A DNA stretch of 7,584 nucleotides from an uncultured Clostridia bacterium (GTDB taxonomy: Bacteria > Bacillota > Clostridia > Christensenellales > UBA1242). Where the stretch lies: the NCBI GenBank assembly GCA_947303145.1, contig CAMYXB010000047.1:1-7584 (forward strand), in the 5' to 3' direction. The first letter of the stretch is position 1. Each line of letters starts with the position of its first letter. The notes under the pieces were generated by a model that was not told the origin of the DNA, made no database searches, and saw nothing but the letters and a program-made list of their open reading frames with translations. Shown here one piece after another: positions 1-5,907 of the stretch. The position numbers were made by a program, and so were the translations under genes.

Positions 1-13
1 GTCTTAATATATA

Positions 14-1309
14 TTATTCATTCGATGGTTGTGCCTCGAGCGGAGCGGGGGAGACTTGCTTATCCCTAGAAAACAAATATGCATGGCACATGCCAAATAT
101 AGGAACAATGAGGGTGAAAGTATACACCATCATACTGCCAAAGAATGACATGACAAGAAACGCACACAGCCCCATGAAGAATGGCATGACATCTTCCTTA
201 CACTTACACTTAAAAAATCTAACTATGGTCCAGATGCAAATGGTGGCATAACACACTGGCGCCACGAGGCCAAATTCCACCCATAGTGATAAAATCTGCA
301 TGTGTGGTCTAAACAATGTGAGAATGCCCGCTCCATAGCCGAGGAACACAGTGTATACGCTGGCGAATATTCCCCTTAATGTATCCATAATAAGTTCCTT
401 CCTCCCCCAGCCGTCTGCGCCCGGCACTTCCTCGGGACTGAGGCCTATGTGGAAGATATTGTCAATAACAGCGAGACATTCTCTAAAAAATCCTACAGAA
501 CAATTCCTATACTGCACCCAAAAAGTGCACATATCTACAATAAATGACATGGGGATAATGAGGACAAAGAAAGTGAGCAGAAGATAAGGGCATCTCTTAT
601 CCCTTATCCAACGATAGAGCAAAAGAATGAATGTAAATAGATACACTGTGGCTATTGGCACGAAAGAGCCATTGCAATACAGCCACAATGTAAAGGTGAG
701 GAAAGATATAGGGAAGAAAATCTTGTCAAATATACTCGCCTCATTTTTAATAAATCCCGCACACACGACAGTAAGTGTGGCCACGATATATGCAGAATAG
801 TTGGGATTGACAAACTGCATGGAGTATCCGCCAATTCTATTATACAAATATCCTGGGATACCCACGCCCATGGGAGATATGAGGGAAAGGACTACACTTA
901 TCAGCATGCTAGATAGGAAGATGTAGAGCATAAACTTGAACAAATCTCTATCTGTAAGTCTGAAGCACAGATACACCATAAAATACGAGATATAATACAT
1001 CCAAGTAGAGTTGGCTTTGTGAATAAAGGCAGAGCATACTACCCACAGAAACAAAACCACCCCAACAACTGCGGGCAAAGATATAATTCTCCTTAAAAAA
1101 TCCTTGAATGATATTTCCTTTCGACAAAGCACTACTCTAATGAGAAGATAGATAGAATACATCAATCCAAATGCCACCAATTGTGTCTCTATGCCAAATC
1201 TCATAAAACTGCCGAATATTATGCACAAAACAGGTGACACTGCTAGCCACATGGCAAATGAGGCATTTATCATGTCTAGCATTTTTCTTTTGTTAGATAA
1301 TTGTTCCAT
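14..1309 (-). CDS. O-antigen ligase/polymerase-like polytopic membrane protein (Wzy_C type)
   Basis: A 431-residue integral membrane protein with about ten to twelve hydrophobic segments (for example 17-37, 44-62, 78-96, 104-118, 126-145, 172-187, 198-232, 242-260, 345-365 and 376-413), consistent with the O-antigen ligase/Wzy polymerase superfamily. Superfamily signatures seen are FVNPNYSAY (166-174), matching the NPN motif after the mid-protein loop; a long probably extracytoplasmic loop (about 260-318) containing GRKELIMDTLRGI with Arg303; FLGYGAGI (322-329); and RPHMQILSLWVEFGLV (334-349) with His336, where the family has HNxxL...E.G. Such enzymes join or polymerise lipid-linked glycans on the outer face of the membrane; here the target could be a capsule, teichuronic-type polymer or other wall glycan. 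No glycan-synthesis genes are visible beside it, so the substrate is unknown. The start is uncertain: no Shine-Dalgarno sequence precedes ATG 1309, and in-frame ATGs at 1282 and 1273 lack good ones too. Confidence 0.72.
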   Translation of the reverse strand: MEQLSNKRKMLDMINASFAMWLAVSPVLCIIFGSFMRFGIETQLVAFGLMYSIYLLIRVVLCRKEISFKDFLRRIISLPAVVGVVLFLWVVCSAFIHKANSTWMYYISYFMVYLCFRLTDRDLFKFMLYIFLSSMLISVVLSLISPMGVGIPGYLYNRIGGYSMQFVNPNYSAYIVATLTVVCAGFIKNEASIFDKIFFPISFLTFTLWLYCNGSFVPIATVYLFTFILLLYRWIRDKRCPYLLLTFFVLIIPMSFIVDMCTFWVQYRNCSVGFFRECLAVIDNIFHIGLSPEEVPGADGWGRKELIMDTLRGIFASVYTVFLGYGAGILTLFRPHMQILSLWVEFGLVAPVCYATICIWTIVRFFKCKCKEDVMPFFMGLCAFLVMSFFGSMMVYTFTLIVPIFGMCHAYLFSRDKQVSPAPLEAQPSNE

Positions 1310-1317
1310 ATCCGTAT

Positions 1318-1345
1318 ATTATCACACTTTGCCGATAGATAGCAA
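1318..1345 (-). promoter_or_regulatory. Candidate promoter of the O-antigen-ligase-like gene
   Basis: On the minus strand TTGCTA (1345-1340, 4 of 6 matches to TTGACA), a 16-base spacer and GATAAT (1323-1318, 5 of 6 matches to TATAAT) with an upstream TG making an extended -10. It lies between the rplL terminator and the ATG at 1309, only 8 bases from that ATG, so transcripts would start at or next to the start codon. A promoter is expected here because the terminator isolates this gene. Confidence 0.5.
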
Positions 1346-1356
1346 ACTAAATTTAT

Positions 1357-1398
1357 ATAAAAAAAAGAAGGAAACTTTGTAAAAGTGACCTTCCTTCT
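1357..1398 (-). terminator. Intrinsic terminator after rplL
   Basis: On the minus strand AGAAGGAA (1398-1391) pairs with TTCCTTCT (1373-1366), with an inner ACTTT-TAC-AAAGT hairpin (1386-1374) and a small GGTC bulge (1390-1387); a run of eight T residues (1368-1361, the first three within the stem) then leads into AT-rich sequence. It sits 13 bases after the rplL stop and ends the rplJL transcript before the O-antigen-ligase-like gene. Confidence 0.88.
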
Positions 1399-1411
1399 AT
1401 GTTTGTAATAA

Positions 1412-1783
1412 TTACTTAAGTTCGACAGTAGCGCCAGCTTCCTTGAACTTGCCCTCAAGCTCCTTGGCTTCCTCAGCAGGCACATTCTCTTTAATAGTAG
1501 ATGGAGCACCATCGACCAGAGCCTTGGCTTCGCTAAGTCCCAGTCCAGTGGCCTCACGGACAACCTTGATAACAGGTATCTTGTTAGGTCCCACTTCCTT
1601 AAGAACAAGTGTGAACTCGCTCTTCTCCTCGGCTGCTGGGGCAGCGGCTGCTCCACCAGCGACAGGGGCTGCGACTGCAGCGGCTGCACTGACACCGAAC
1701 TCCTCTTCTAATGCTTTAACTAGGTCACTCACTTCGATAAGTGACAATTTCTTGATTTCTTCTACCAATTCTTGTGTAGTCAT
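1412..1783 (-). CDS. rplL: 50S ribosomal protein L7/L12
   Basis: Multicopy flexible stalk protein of the large ribosomal subunit that recruits and stimulates translational GTPases (EF-Tu, EF-G, IF2). At 123 residues it has the normal length. The N-terminal dimerisation domain (1-30, MTTQELVEEIKKLSLIEVSD) is followed by an Ala/Pro/Gly hinge (about 33-52, including AAAAVAAP and GGAAAAPAAEE) and by the globular C-terminal domain with EFTLVLKEVG, NKIPVIKVVREATGLGL and SEAKALVDGAP, the factor-binding surface, ending in GATVELK. AAAGGAG lies 11 bases before the ATG. The L7/L12:L10 complex should repress its own operon through the leader upstream of rplJ. The gene is followed by a terminator and not by rpoB. 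Confidence 0.97.
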   Translation of the reverse strand: MTTQELVEEIKKLSLIEVSDLVKALEEEFGVSAAAAVAAPVAGGAAAAPAAEEKSEFTLVLKEVGPNKIPVIKVVREATGLGLSEAKALVDGAPSTIKENVPAEEAKELEGKFKEAGATVELK

Positions 1784-1835
1784 AATTTTTTATTCTCCTT
1801 TATATTTTCTATTTTAATTATTCAAGCCGTCTATA

Positions 1836-2342
1836 TTAGGCTTCCTTCTTAGCAATGGCATCTAATGCTCGAGCCAAAGCAGCCACTGGTGCATTGAGCA
1901 TACCCAGCAATTGTGCAATAAGCACTTCTCTTGGAGGAATCTTGGACAATGCCTCCACCTTAGTAGCATCGACTATGTCGTGTCCCATGAGGCCGAATTT
2001 TGGTGCCAAGAACTCCTTGTCCTTGGGTCTAAATTCTCCCTTCATCTTGAACAATACAGATGCAGGGGCGACCTCGTCTTTGCCAAAAGCCACAGCAGTG
2101 GAGCCTTCGAGGAAATTGGGGTCATAACCTGTGATACCCATCTCGTCTAGGGCTATCTTGATGAGTCTGTTCTTGTATATCTTGTAGACCACATCTTTTT
2201 CTCTAAAGCCCTTCCTCAAAGTCGTATCTTGCTCTACGTTGATGCCTTGATAATTGAGGAACACCACGCTCTTGCTGTTCTCCAAATGAGACTTAATCTC
2301 TTGGACTACGGCTTTCTTCGCTTCTAATGCTTCTTTAGACAT
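1836..2342 (-). CDS. rplJ: 50S ribosomal protein L10
   Basis: Base protein of the ribosomal stalk; it binds 23S rRNA through its N-terminal domain and carries L7/L12 dimers on its C-terminal helix. The 168-residue product has the usual length. Typical features are the N-terminal MSKEALEAKKAVVQEIK, VVFLNYQGI (26-34), VYKIYKNRLIKIAL (52-65), TAVAFG (82-87), and the C-terminal IPPREVLIAQLLGMLNAPV (135-153) leading into the L7/L12-binding helix ALARALDAIA. The ATG at 2342 is chosen over an in-frame ATG at 2453, because AAAAGGAG lies 6 bases upstream and the extension would translate the leader RNA. It is co-transcribed with rplL 52 bases downstream, and the leader provides feedback control by the stalk complex. 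Confidence 0.97.
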   Translation of the reverse strand: MSKEALEAKKAVVQEIKSHLENSKSVVFLNYQGINVEQDTTLRKGFREKDVVYKIYKNRLIKIALDEMGITGYDPNFLEGSTAVAFGKDEVAPASVLFKMKGEFRPKDKEFLAPKFGLMGHDIVDATKVEALSKIPPREVLIAQLLGMLNAPVAALARALDAIAKKEA

Positions 2343-2358
2343 ATACACTCCTTTTAAG

Positions 2359-2394
2359 AAAACAAAAATCCCTATACTTCGAGTAAGTATAAGG
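2359..2394 (-). terminator. Attenuator terminator in the rplJ leader
   Basis: On the minus strand CCTTATACTT (2394-2385), loop ACTCG, and AAGTATAGGG (2379-2370) form a 10-bp stem with one G-T pair, followed by the T-rich run TTTTTGTTTT (2368-2359). This is an intrinsic terminator located after the promoter and L10 leader but before the rplJ ribosome binding site. Its position implies premature termination when L10-L7/L12 is in excess, as shown for the Bacillus subtilis rplJL operon. Confidence 0.82.
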
Positions 2395-2470
2395 AATGAT
2401 ATATGCCCCCCTATCCTTACCTCGGCAAGCATGGCGGAGCCATTTACGACCAAGTCACTTGCTGTCTTAA
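2395..2470 (-). ncRNA. L10 leader: autoregulatory ribosomal protein leader RNA
   Basis: The transcribed leader carries the hallmarks of the L10 leader element, the mRNA site bound by the L10-L7/L12 complex. AAGACAGCAAG (2468-2458) is followed by CTTGCCGAGGT (2429-2419), the conserved GCCGAGGT block of the family. GCAAG (2462-2458) pairs with CTTGC (2429-2425), enclosing a perfect small hairpin ATGGC-TCC-GCCAT (2443-2431). Downstream, GTAAG (2420-2416) can pair with CTTAC (2387-2383), or AAGGA (2418-2414) with TCCTT (2395-2391). Either pairing would consume the 5' arm of the attenuator stem, so the leader can offer mutually exclusive structures. The family assignment rests on recognised motifs and position; the alternative pairings are inference. 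Confidence 0.8.
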
Positions 2471-2499
2471 GTAAATAAGATATTTATTTTCTACGAGAC

Positions 2500-2527
2500 A
2501 TTATACATAAATATAAATGATTGTCAA
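2500..2527 (-). promoter_or_regulatory. Strong promoter of the rplJL unit
   Basis: On the minus strand a perfect TTGACA (2527-2522), a 16-base spacer and a perfect TATAAT (2505-2500) form a consensus sigma-A promoter. It begins 19 bases after the stop codon of the TtcA-like gene. Transcription should start near 2492, giving a leader of about 150 nt before rplJ, as expected for a highly expressed ribosomal protein operon under leader control. Confidence 0.88.
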
Positions 2528-2546
2528 GTGTTTTTCAACAAAAACT

Positions 2547-3401
2547 CTAAAAATCGTCTAAAAAGTGGTGACGATGGCCGTCTTTATCCTTGTAGGCGAT
2601 GATGGTGGAAAGGTTAACATTCTCCACACTGCGAAATATGTTGGCCTCCACTTGAGGATTAAGGGCTTTGAGTTCCTTAATTATCCTTTTTACTTCTTTA
2701 CGCTTAGATGTATTCTCCTTACCTATTTTATCGAAATTTTCCTCTGTAAAATGGCAGGCGCATTGGAGGAAATTCAGTCCATATGTATCTCGCCACTTGA
2801 TTATGTCCTCTTCTCTTACAAGATACATTGGGCGAATGAGTTCCATGCCCTCGAAGTGACTGCTCTTTATCCTTGGCATCATAGTCTGCACCTGTCCACC
2901 ATAGAGCATTCCCATAAGAATAGTCTCTATAACATCGTCAAAATGATGCCCAAGGGCTATCTTGTTGCAACCGAGACTTTGCGCCATGTGATAGAGGTGT
3001 CCTCTACGCATTCTAGCGCAGATATAACATGGTGACTTGTCAATATGGTCGACATTGTCAAATATATCACTCTCAAAGATATGAATAGGCACATCAAGCA
3101 GGCGGGCGTTATACTCTATCATCTCTCTGTTTGCCTGACTATATCCCGGGTCCATAACAATGAATTTCACATCAAAGGGGAACTTGTTGTGACGCTTGAG
3201 TTCTTGAAAGAGCTTGGCAAGGAGCATGCTATCCTTGCCGCCAGATATGCACACAGCCACGCTATCTCCCTCGCTCAATAAGTCATATTCATTGATAGCA
3301 TGACAAAAGGGTGTGAAAAGTGTCTTGTGAAATCTCCCTCTTATCCCCTCTTCCACTTCATCTTTTTTGCTCATTATCACTTGTTCCTTCCCGTCTAGCA
3401 T
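2547..3401 (-). CDS. TtcA-like PP-loop ATPase, probable tRNA sulfur-transfer enzyme
   Basis: Member of the TtcA/TtuA group of adenine nucleotide alpha hydrolases. E. coli TtcA makes 2-thiocytidine at tRNA position 32 using ATP activation and a [4Fe-4S] cluster; the substrate of this Clostridia-type branch is not settled by sequence. In the 284-residue form, the PP-loop SGGKDS is at 53-58, the cysteine pair PCYIC at 124-128 (Cys125, Cys128) is followed by RMRRGHLYHMA, GHHFDD is at 151-156, and LQCACHF carries Cys214 and Cys216, likely supplying the third cluster ligand. The tail after about 220 is rich in Lys, Arg and Glu, as expected for RNA binding. Two starts are possible: ATG 3401 with AAGGAG 11 bases upstream, used here, or ATG 3374 with AAGGA 10 bases upstream, giving 275 residues. 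Either way the gene overlaps the transketolase end (44 or 17 bases), implying co-translation. TilS is excluded, because it lacks the CxxC and the following RMRRG segment. Confidence 0.82.
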   Translation of the reverse strand: MLDGKEQVIMSKKDEVEEGIRGRFHKTLFTPFCHAINEYDLLSEGDSVAVCISGGKDSMLLAKLFQELKRHNKFPFDVKFIVMDPGYSQANREMIEYNARLLDVPIHIFESDIFDNVDHIDKSPCYICARMRRGHLYHMAQSLGCNKIALGHHFDDVIETILMGMLYGGQVQTMMPRIKSSHFEGMELIRPMYLVREEDIIKWRDTYGLNFLQCACHFTEENFDKIGKENTSKRKEVKRIIKELKALNPQVEANIFRSVENVNLSTIIAYKDKDGHRHHFLDDF

Positions 3402-5355
3402 ATCTTAAATTTCTCCTTATGAAAGAAGCGAATTTCTCCTCTGTAAAGCCAAAGTCCTCTAAAACGGCATGATATTCCCCGCTTCTGCCAAATGAGGTGA
3501 GGTGGAACACGTAATTAGGATTGGTGGCATACTTATACCACACGTTATCCCCACTACATTCTATGCAGAATATCGGTCTATCTCTATGCAGGACATTGTC
3601 CTTGTATTCTCTACTCTGCTCATCGAAAAGCGATGTGCAAGGCATGGACACCACTCTCGCCTTGATGCCGTCCCTTAGAAGCAATTTCGCAGTAGACAGG
3701 GCAAGGGGGACCTCGCTGCCACAAGCCACTATAGTTATGTCATGTCCCCAGCATTGTGAGATGACGTATCCGCCCTTCATACTTTCCTCGAAGTCGTCCT
3801 CCACTCTGTCTATCTTCTGTCTAGGCAGACACAGAGCCACAGGCGAAGAGTGGGAGAAATAGAACTGCAGTGTGCCGAACATCTCCCTCTCACCACAAGG
3901 ACGGAATGTGTATAGACTGGGCATACTGCGCAGGGTGGCCAGTTGTTCCACTGGTTGATGCGTGGGGCCGTCCTCTCCCACTGCGAGTGAGTCATGTGTG
4001 AAATAATACAGAACGGGCAAATTCATCATACTCGCCATGCGTATAGCTGGAGTCATGTAGCCAGCGAAGGTCAAGAATGTAGAGCAAAAGGCTCTAAGCC
4101 CTCCATGCAATGCTATGCCACAAGACACGCTACCCATGGCATGCTCTCTTATGCCAAAGGCAATGTTTCTAGATGACTTGTCATTGTTGAAGTATCCCTC
4201 ATCATCGAAAAAGCACCTAGTAGACGGAGCAAGGTCGGCACAGCCACCGAGCATATTGGGATAAAGAGTGGATATGCAGTTGAATATCTCATGCCCCTTT
4301 TTCCTAAAGTCCAAAATTTCTTCCTTGGTGATGACTTTCTTCATAATTTTCGAGAAGTCCACCGCTTTCTCTGTCATGAAACTCTCGAACAAGTCATACT
4401 CTTCCTTATACTTGGCCTTATACATGGATAGTTGCTTGCGATATTTCTCAAGGCGCTTATCCTTGCTACGCAAAAGTTTCTTTATATATTCATCACAATC
4501 TTGTGGCAGGACATAGTCGTCATAGTGATAGCCGAGATTATCCCTCAAGATGCGGACATTCTCATCATCTAGTGCCTTGCCATGAATTTCTGCAGTGCCT
4601 TTCAGTGCAGAGCCATATCCTATGGTGGTGTCCACCACAATAAGAGTAGGACGAGAAGAGTGTTTTGCTTTTCTTATGGCATGATCTATTGCCTTGACGC
4701 TACGCCCGTCTCTCACGTGAAGAACACTAAAGCCACAGGCTCTAAATTTGGCAATTACATCTTCATTATTCGACAGATTGCTATTGCCCTCGATAGTTAT
4801 CCTGTTCCTATCGTATAGCACAATAAGTCTATCCAGTCTCAATCTGCCAGCCAGACTTATCGCCTCTTGGGCGACACCTTCCATGAGACAGCCATCTCCC
4901 ACCAAACAATATGTATAGTGGTCCACTGGAGAGAAGTTCTCTCTCCTTAGTTTATTCCTTAGATATTCCTCGGCAATTGCCATGCCTACAGCCATGCCCA
5001 CGCCTTGACCTAGGGGGCCTGTCATGGCATCTACACCAGGGGTGACGAGTTCGGGGTGTCCAGGAGTCTTGCTCCCCAGTTTCCTAAAAGACTTCAAATC
5101 ATCTACAGACACATCGAATCCAAACAAATGCAGAAGCGCATAGCAAAGTGCGCTGGCATGTCCAGCAGAAAAAACCACTCTGTCTCGTGAGATAAAATCG
5201 GGATTGCTCCTATCTAACAGTGCATTCTTGAACACGCTATAAGCCATGGGAGCACTGCCTAGGCATATCCCAGTGTGTCCCGACTTTGCCCTACTTATCT
5301 CCAGCGCAGATGTCACTCTAAGATAATTGACTAAAATATCGTCCTTGTTCTCCAT
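3358..5355 (-). CDS. tkt: Transketolase
   Basis: Thiamine-diphosphate enzyme of the non-oxidative pentose phosphate pathway; it moves two-carbon ketol units among sugar phosphates and supplies ribose-5-phosphate and erythrose-4-phosphate. At 665 residues it is full length. The N-terminal ThDP domain (about 1-270) has SGHTG with His27, GHAS with His66, PGHPE with His100, GPLGQGVG (113-120), the ThDP/Mg motif GDG (153-155) through YDRN with Asn184, and IHG with His258. The pyrimidine-binding domain (about 340-515) has ADLAPS (373-378), GIREHAM with catalytic Glu404, FTHDS (452-456) and EDGPTHQPVEQL (461-472) with His466, then FRPCGERE and LPRQ. The C-terminal domain (about 525-655) begins at GGYVIS. 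Most family members have SGHPG where this has SGHTG; all other expected active-site residues are present, so it should be active. It is a single fused polypeptide, not the split TktA/TktB form seen in some anaerobes. The start follows a perfect AGGAGG; the 3' end overlaps the TtcA-like gene. Confidence 0.95.
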   Translation of the reverse strand: MENKDDILVNYLRVTSALEISRAKSGHTGICLGSAPMAYSVFKNALLDRSNPDFISRDRVVFSAGHASALCYALLHLFGFDVSVDDLKSFRKLGSKTPGHPELVTPGVDAMTGPLGQGVGMAVGMAIAEEYLRNKLRRENFSPVDHYTYCLVGDGCLMEGVAQEAISLAGRLRLDRLIVLYDRNRITIEGNSNLSNNEDVIAKFRACGFSVLHVRDGRSVKAIDHAIRKAKHSSRPTLIVVDTTIGYGSALKGTAEIHGKALDDENVRILRDNLGYHYDDYVLPQDCDEYIKKLLRSKDKRLEKYRKQLSMYKAKYKEEYDLFESFMTEKAVDFSKIMKKVITKEEILDFRKKGHEIFNCISTLYPNMLGGCADLAPSTRCFFDDEGYFNNDKSSRNIAFGIREHAMGSVSCGIALHGGLRAFCSTFLTFAGYMTPAIRMASMMNLPVLYYFTHDSLAVGEDGPTHQPVEQLATLRSMPSLYTFRPCGEREMFGTLQFYFSHSSPVALCLPRQKIDRVEDDFEESMKGGYVISQCWGHDITIVACGSEVPLALSTAKLLLRDGIKARVVSMPCTSLFDEQSREYKDNVLHRDRPIFCIECSGDNVWYKYATNPNYVFHLTSFGRSGEYHAVLEDFGFTEEKFASFIRRNLRYARREGTSDNEQKR

Positions 5356-5365
5356 ACTACCTCCT
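5355..5365 (-). promoter_or_regulatory. Shine-Dalgarno of transketolase embedded in the last codons of the upstream gene
   Basis: AGGAGG at 5365-5360 is both a perfect Shine-Dalgarno core for the ATG at 5355 (4-base spacing, rather short) and the final Arg-Arg codon pair of the upstream gene, followed immediately by its TAG stop and one further base. Ribosomes finishing the first gene end on the start site of the next, which suggests translational coupling. Confidence 0.75.
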
Positions 5366-5851
5366 ACATACCAATTTAACTATTCTATTTATCGCTGTCT
5401 TTCTGCCAAGATTGTTCAAATCTAAACTAGTCTCGCTATATTTTGTCAAAAGTTCATCTCTCACTGAAAATTGTCTAAGACTGAGCGATATCTCCTCACT
5501 TGTCAAAGACTTTCTACCTCTCAGGCTTTTCTCAAGTAAGTTGCTGTCTAGTCGAAGGTAAACAACATGCGTATTGCTCAAAAATTTGTTCTTATCCTCA
5601 AATCCTAGATAAAGGGAGAAGTCGAGAGATATGATGCTGTTCTCATATTCAGCGATATCTTCTAGACATTTCCTCTTGAGACTGCCTAGATAATCTATCC
5701 CACAAGTATTCCATATGGCTTTCTCATCTTGAAGTGTATAACTTATTATCCCAGAGGCGTCAGCAAAATATACCCCCAAGGCATCGGCTAGCCCTTGAGA
5801 CACATCTAGCGCTAAAGCATCATCTTGACAAAGAATGGTAATAGACTTCAA
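5357..5851 (-). CDS. Shikimate-kinase-like protein lacking catalytic motifs (probable pseudoenzyme)
   Basis: A divergent relative of shikimate kinase (AroK/AroL fold), 164 residues from the TTG at 5851, which is close to the family's usual 165-175. The frame of the family is recognisable: strand SITIL (3-7), the helix GLADALGVYFAD (20-31) equal to the LAxxLxxxFxD segment, the strand NSIIS (71-75), HVVYLRLD (95-102) equal to the VVYLxxS strand, and VRDELLTKYSETSLDL (130-145) equal to the RxPLYxExAD segment. The active-site motifs are not preserved: the Walker A GxxGxGKS position reads CQDDALALD (8-16), the second Asp of the DxD shikimate/Mg site is Ser33, and the GGG position reads DFS (77-79). 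It should therefore not be annotated as a functional AroK. An in-frame upstream extension to a TTG at 5911, overlapping the glycosylase stop as TTGA, would add a hydrophobic segment resembling a membrane anchor, but it lacks a ribosome binding site. The gene is one base from the transketolase ATG. Its role is unknown; a regulatory or scaffolding function in aromatic biosynthesis is conjecture. Confidence 0.65.
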   Translation of the reverse strand: MKSITILCQDDALALDVSQGLADALGVYFADASGIISYTLQDEKAIWNTCGIDYLGSLKRKCLEDIAEYENSIISLDFSLYLGFEDKNKFLSNTHVVYLRLDSNLLEKSLRGRKSLTSEEISLSLRQFSVRDELLTKYSETSLDLNNLGRKTAINRIVKLVCRR

Positions 5852-5863
5852 TTTTCCCCTCTT
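5849..5863 (-). promoter_or_regulatory. Ribosome binding site that decides the TTG start of the shikimate-kinase-like gene
   Basis: On the minus strand AAGAGGGG (5863-5856) precedes a TTG codon at 5851-5849; its GAGG core sits 6 bases from the start. The upstream in-frame candidates (TTG at 5911, ATG at 5881) have no purine-rich site, so this one is preferred. The resulting N-terminus MKSITIL aligns with the usual start of shikimate kinases. Confidence 0.6.
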
Positions 5864-5907
5864 ATACAAAAAATATATCATAAAAGAAACAGAAATCAAA
5901 GCGAAAA

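Noticed and set aside
1276..1695. 139-residue minus-strand frame rich in Leu and Arg
   Set aside because: It overlaps rplL in another frame and runs through the rplL terminator; no recognisable domain or ribosome binding site.
1443..1817. 124-residue Ala/Ser-rich frame on the plus strand
   Set aside because: It is exactly antisense to rplL; its Ala/Ser richness is a by-product of the GC-rich hinge codons of L7/L12.
1836..2453. N-terminally extended L10 beginning at an ATG at 2453
   Set aside because: The extra 37 codons read through the L10 leader hairpin and the attenuator, have no ribosome binding site, and do not resemble L10. The ATG at 2342 has AAAAGGAG at good spacing.
2565..3035. 156-residue plus-strand frame
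   Set aside because: It lies wholly opposite the TtcA-like gene, which has clear family motifs; its sequence looks like random antisense translation.
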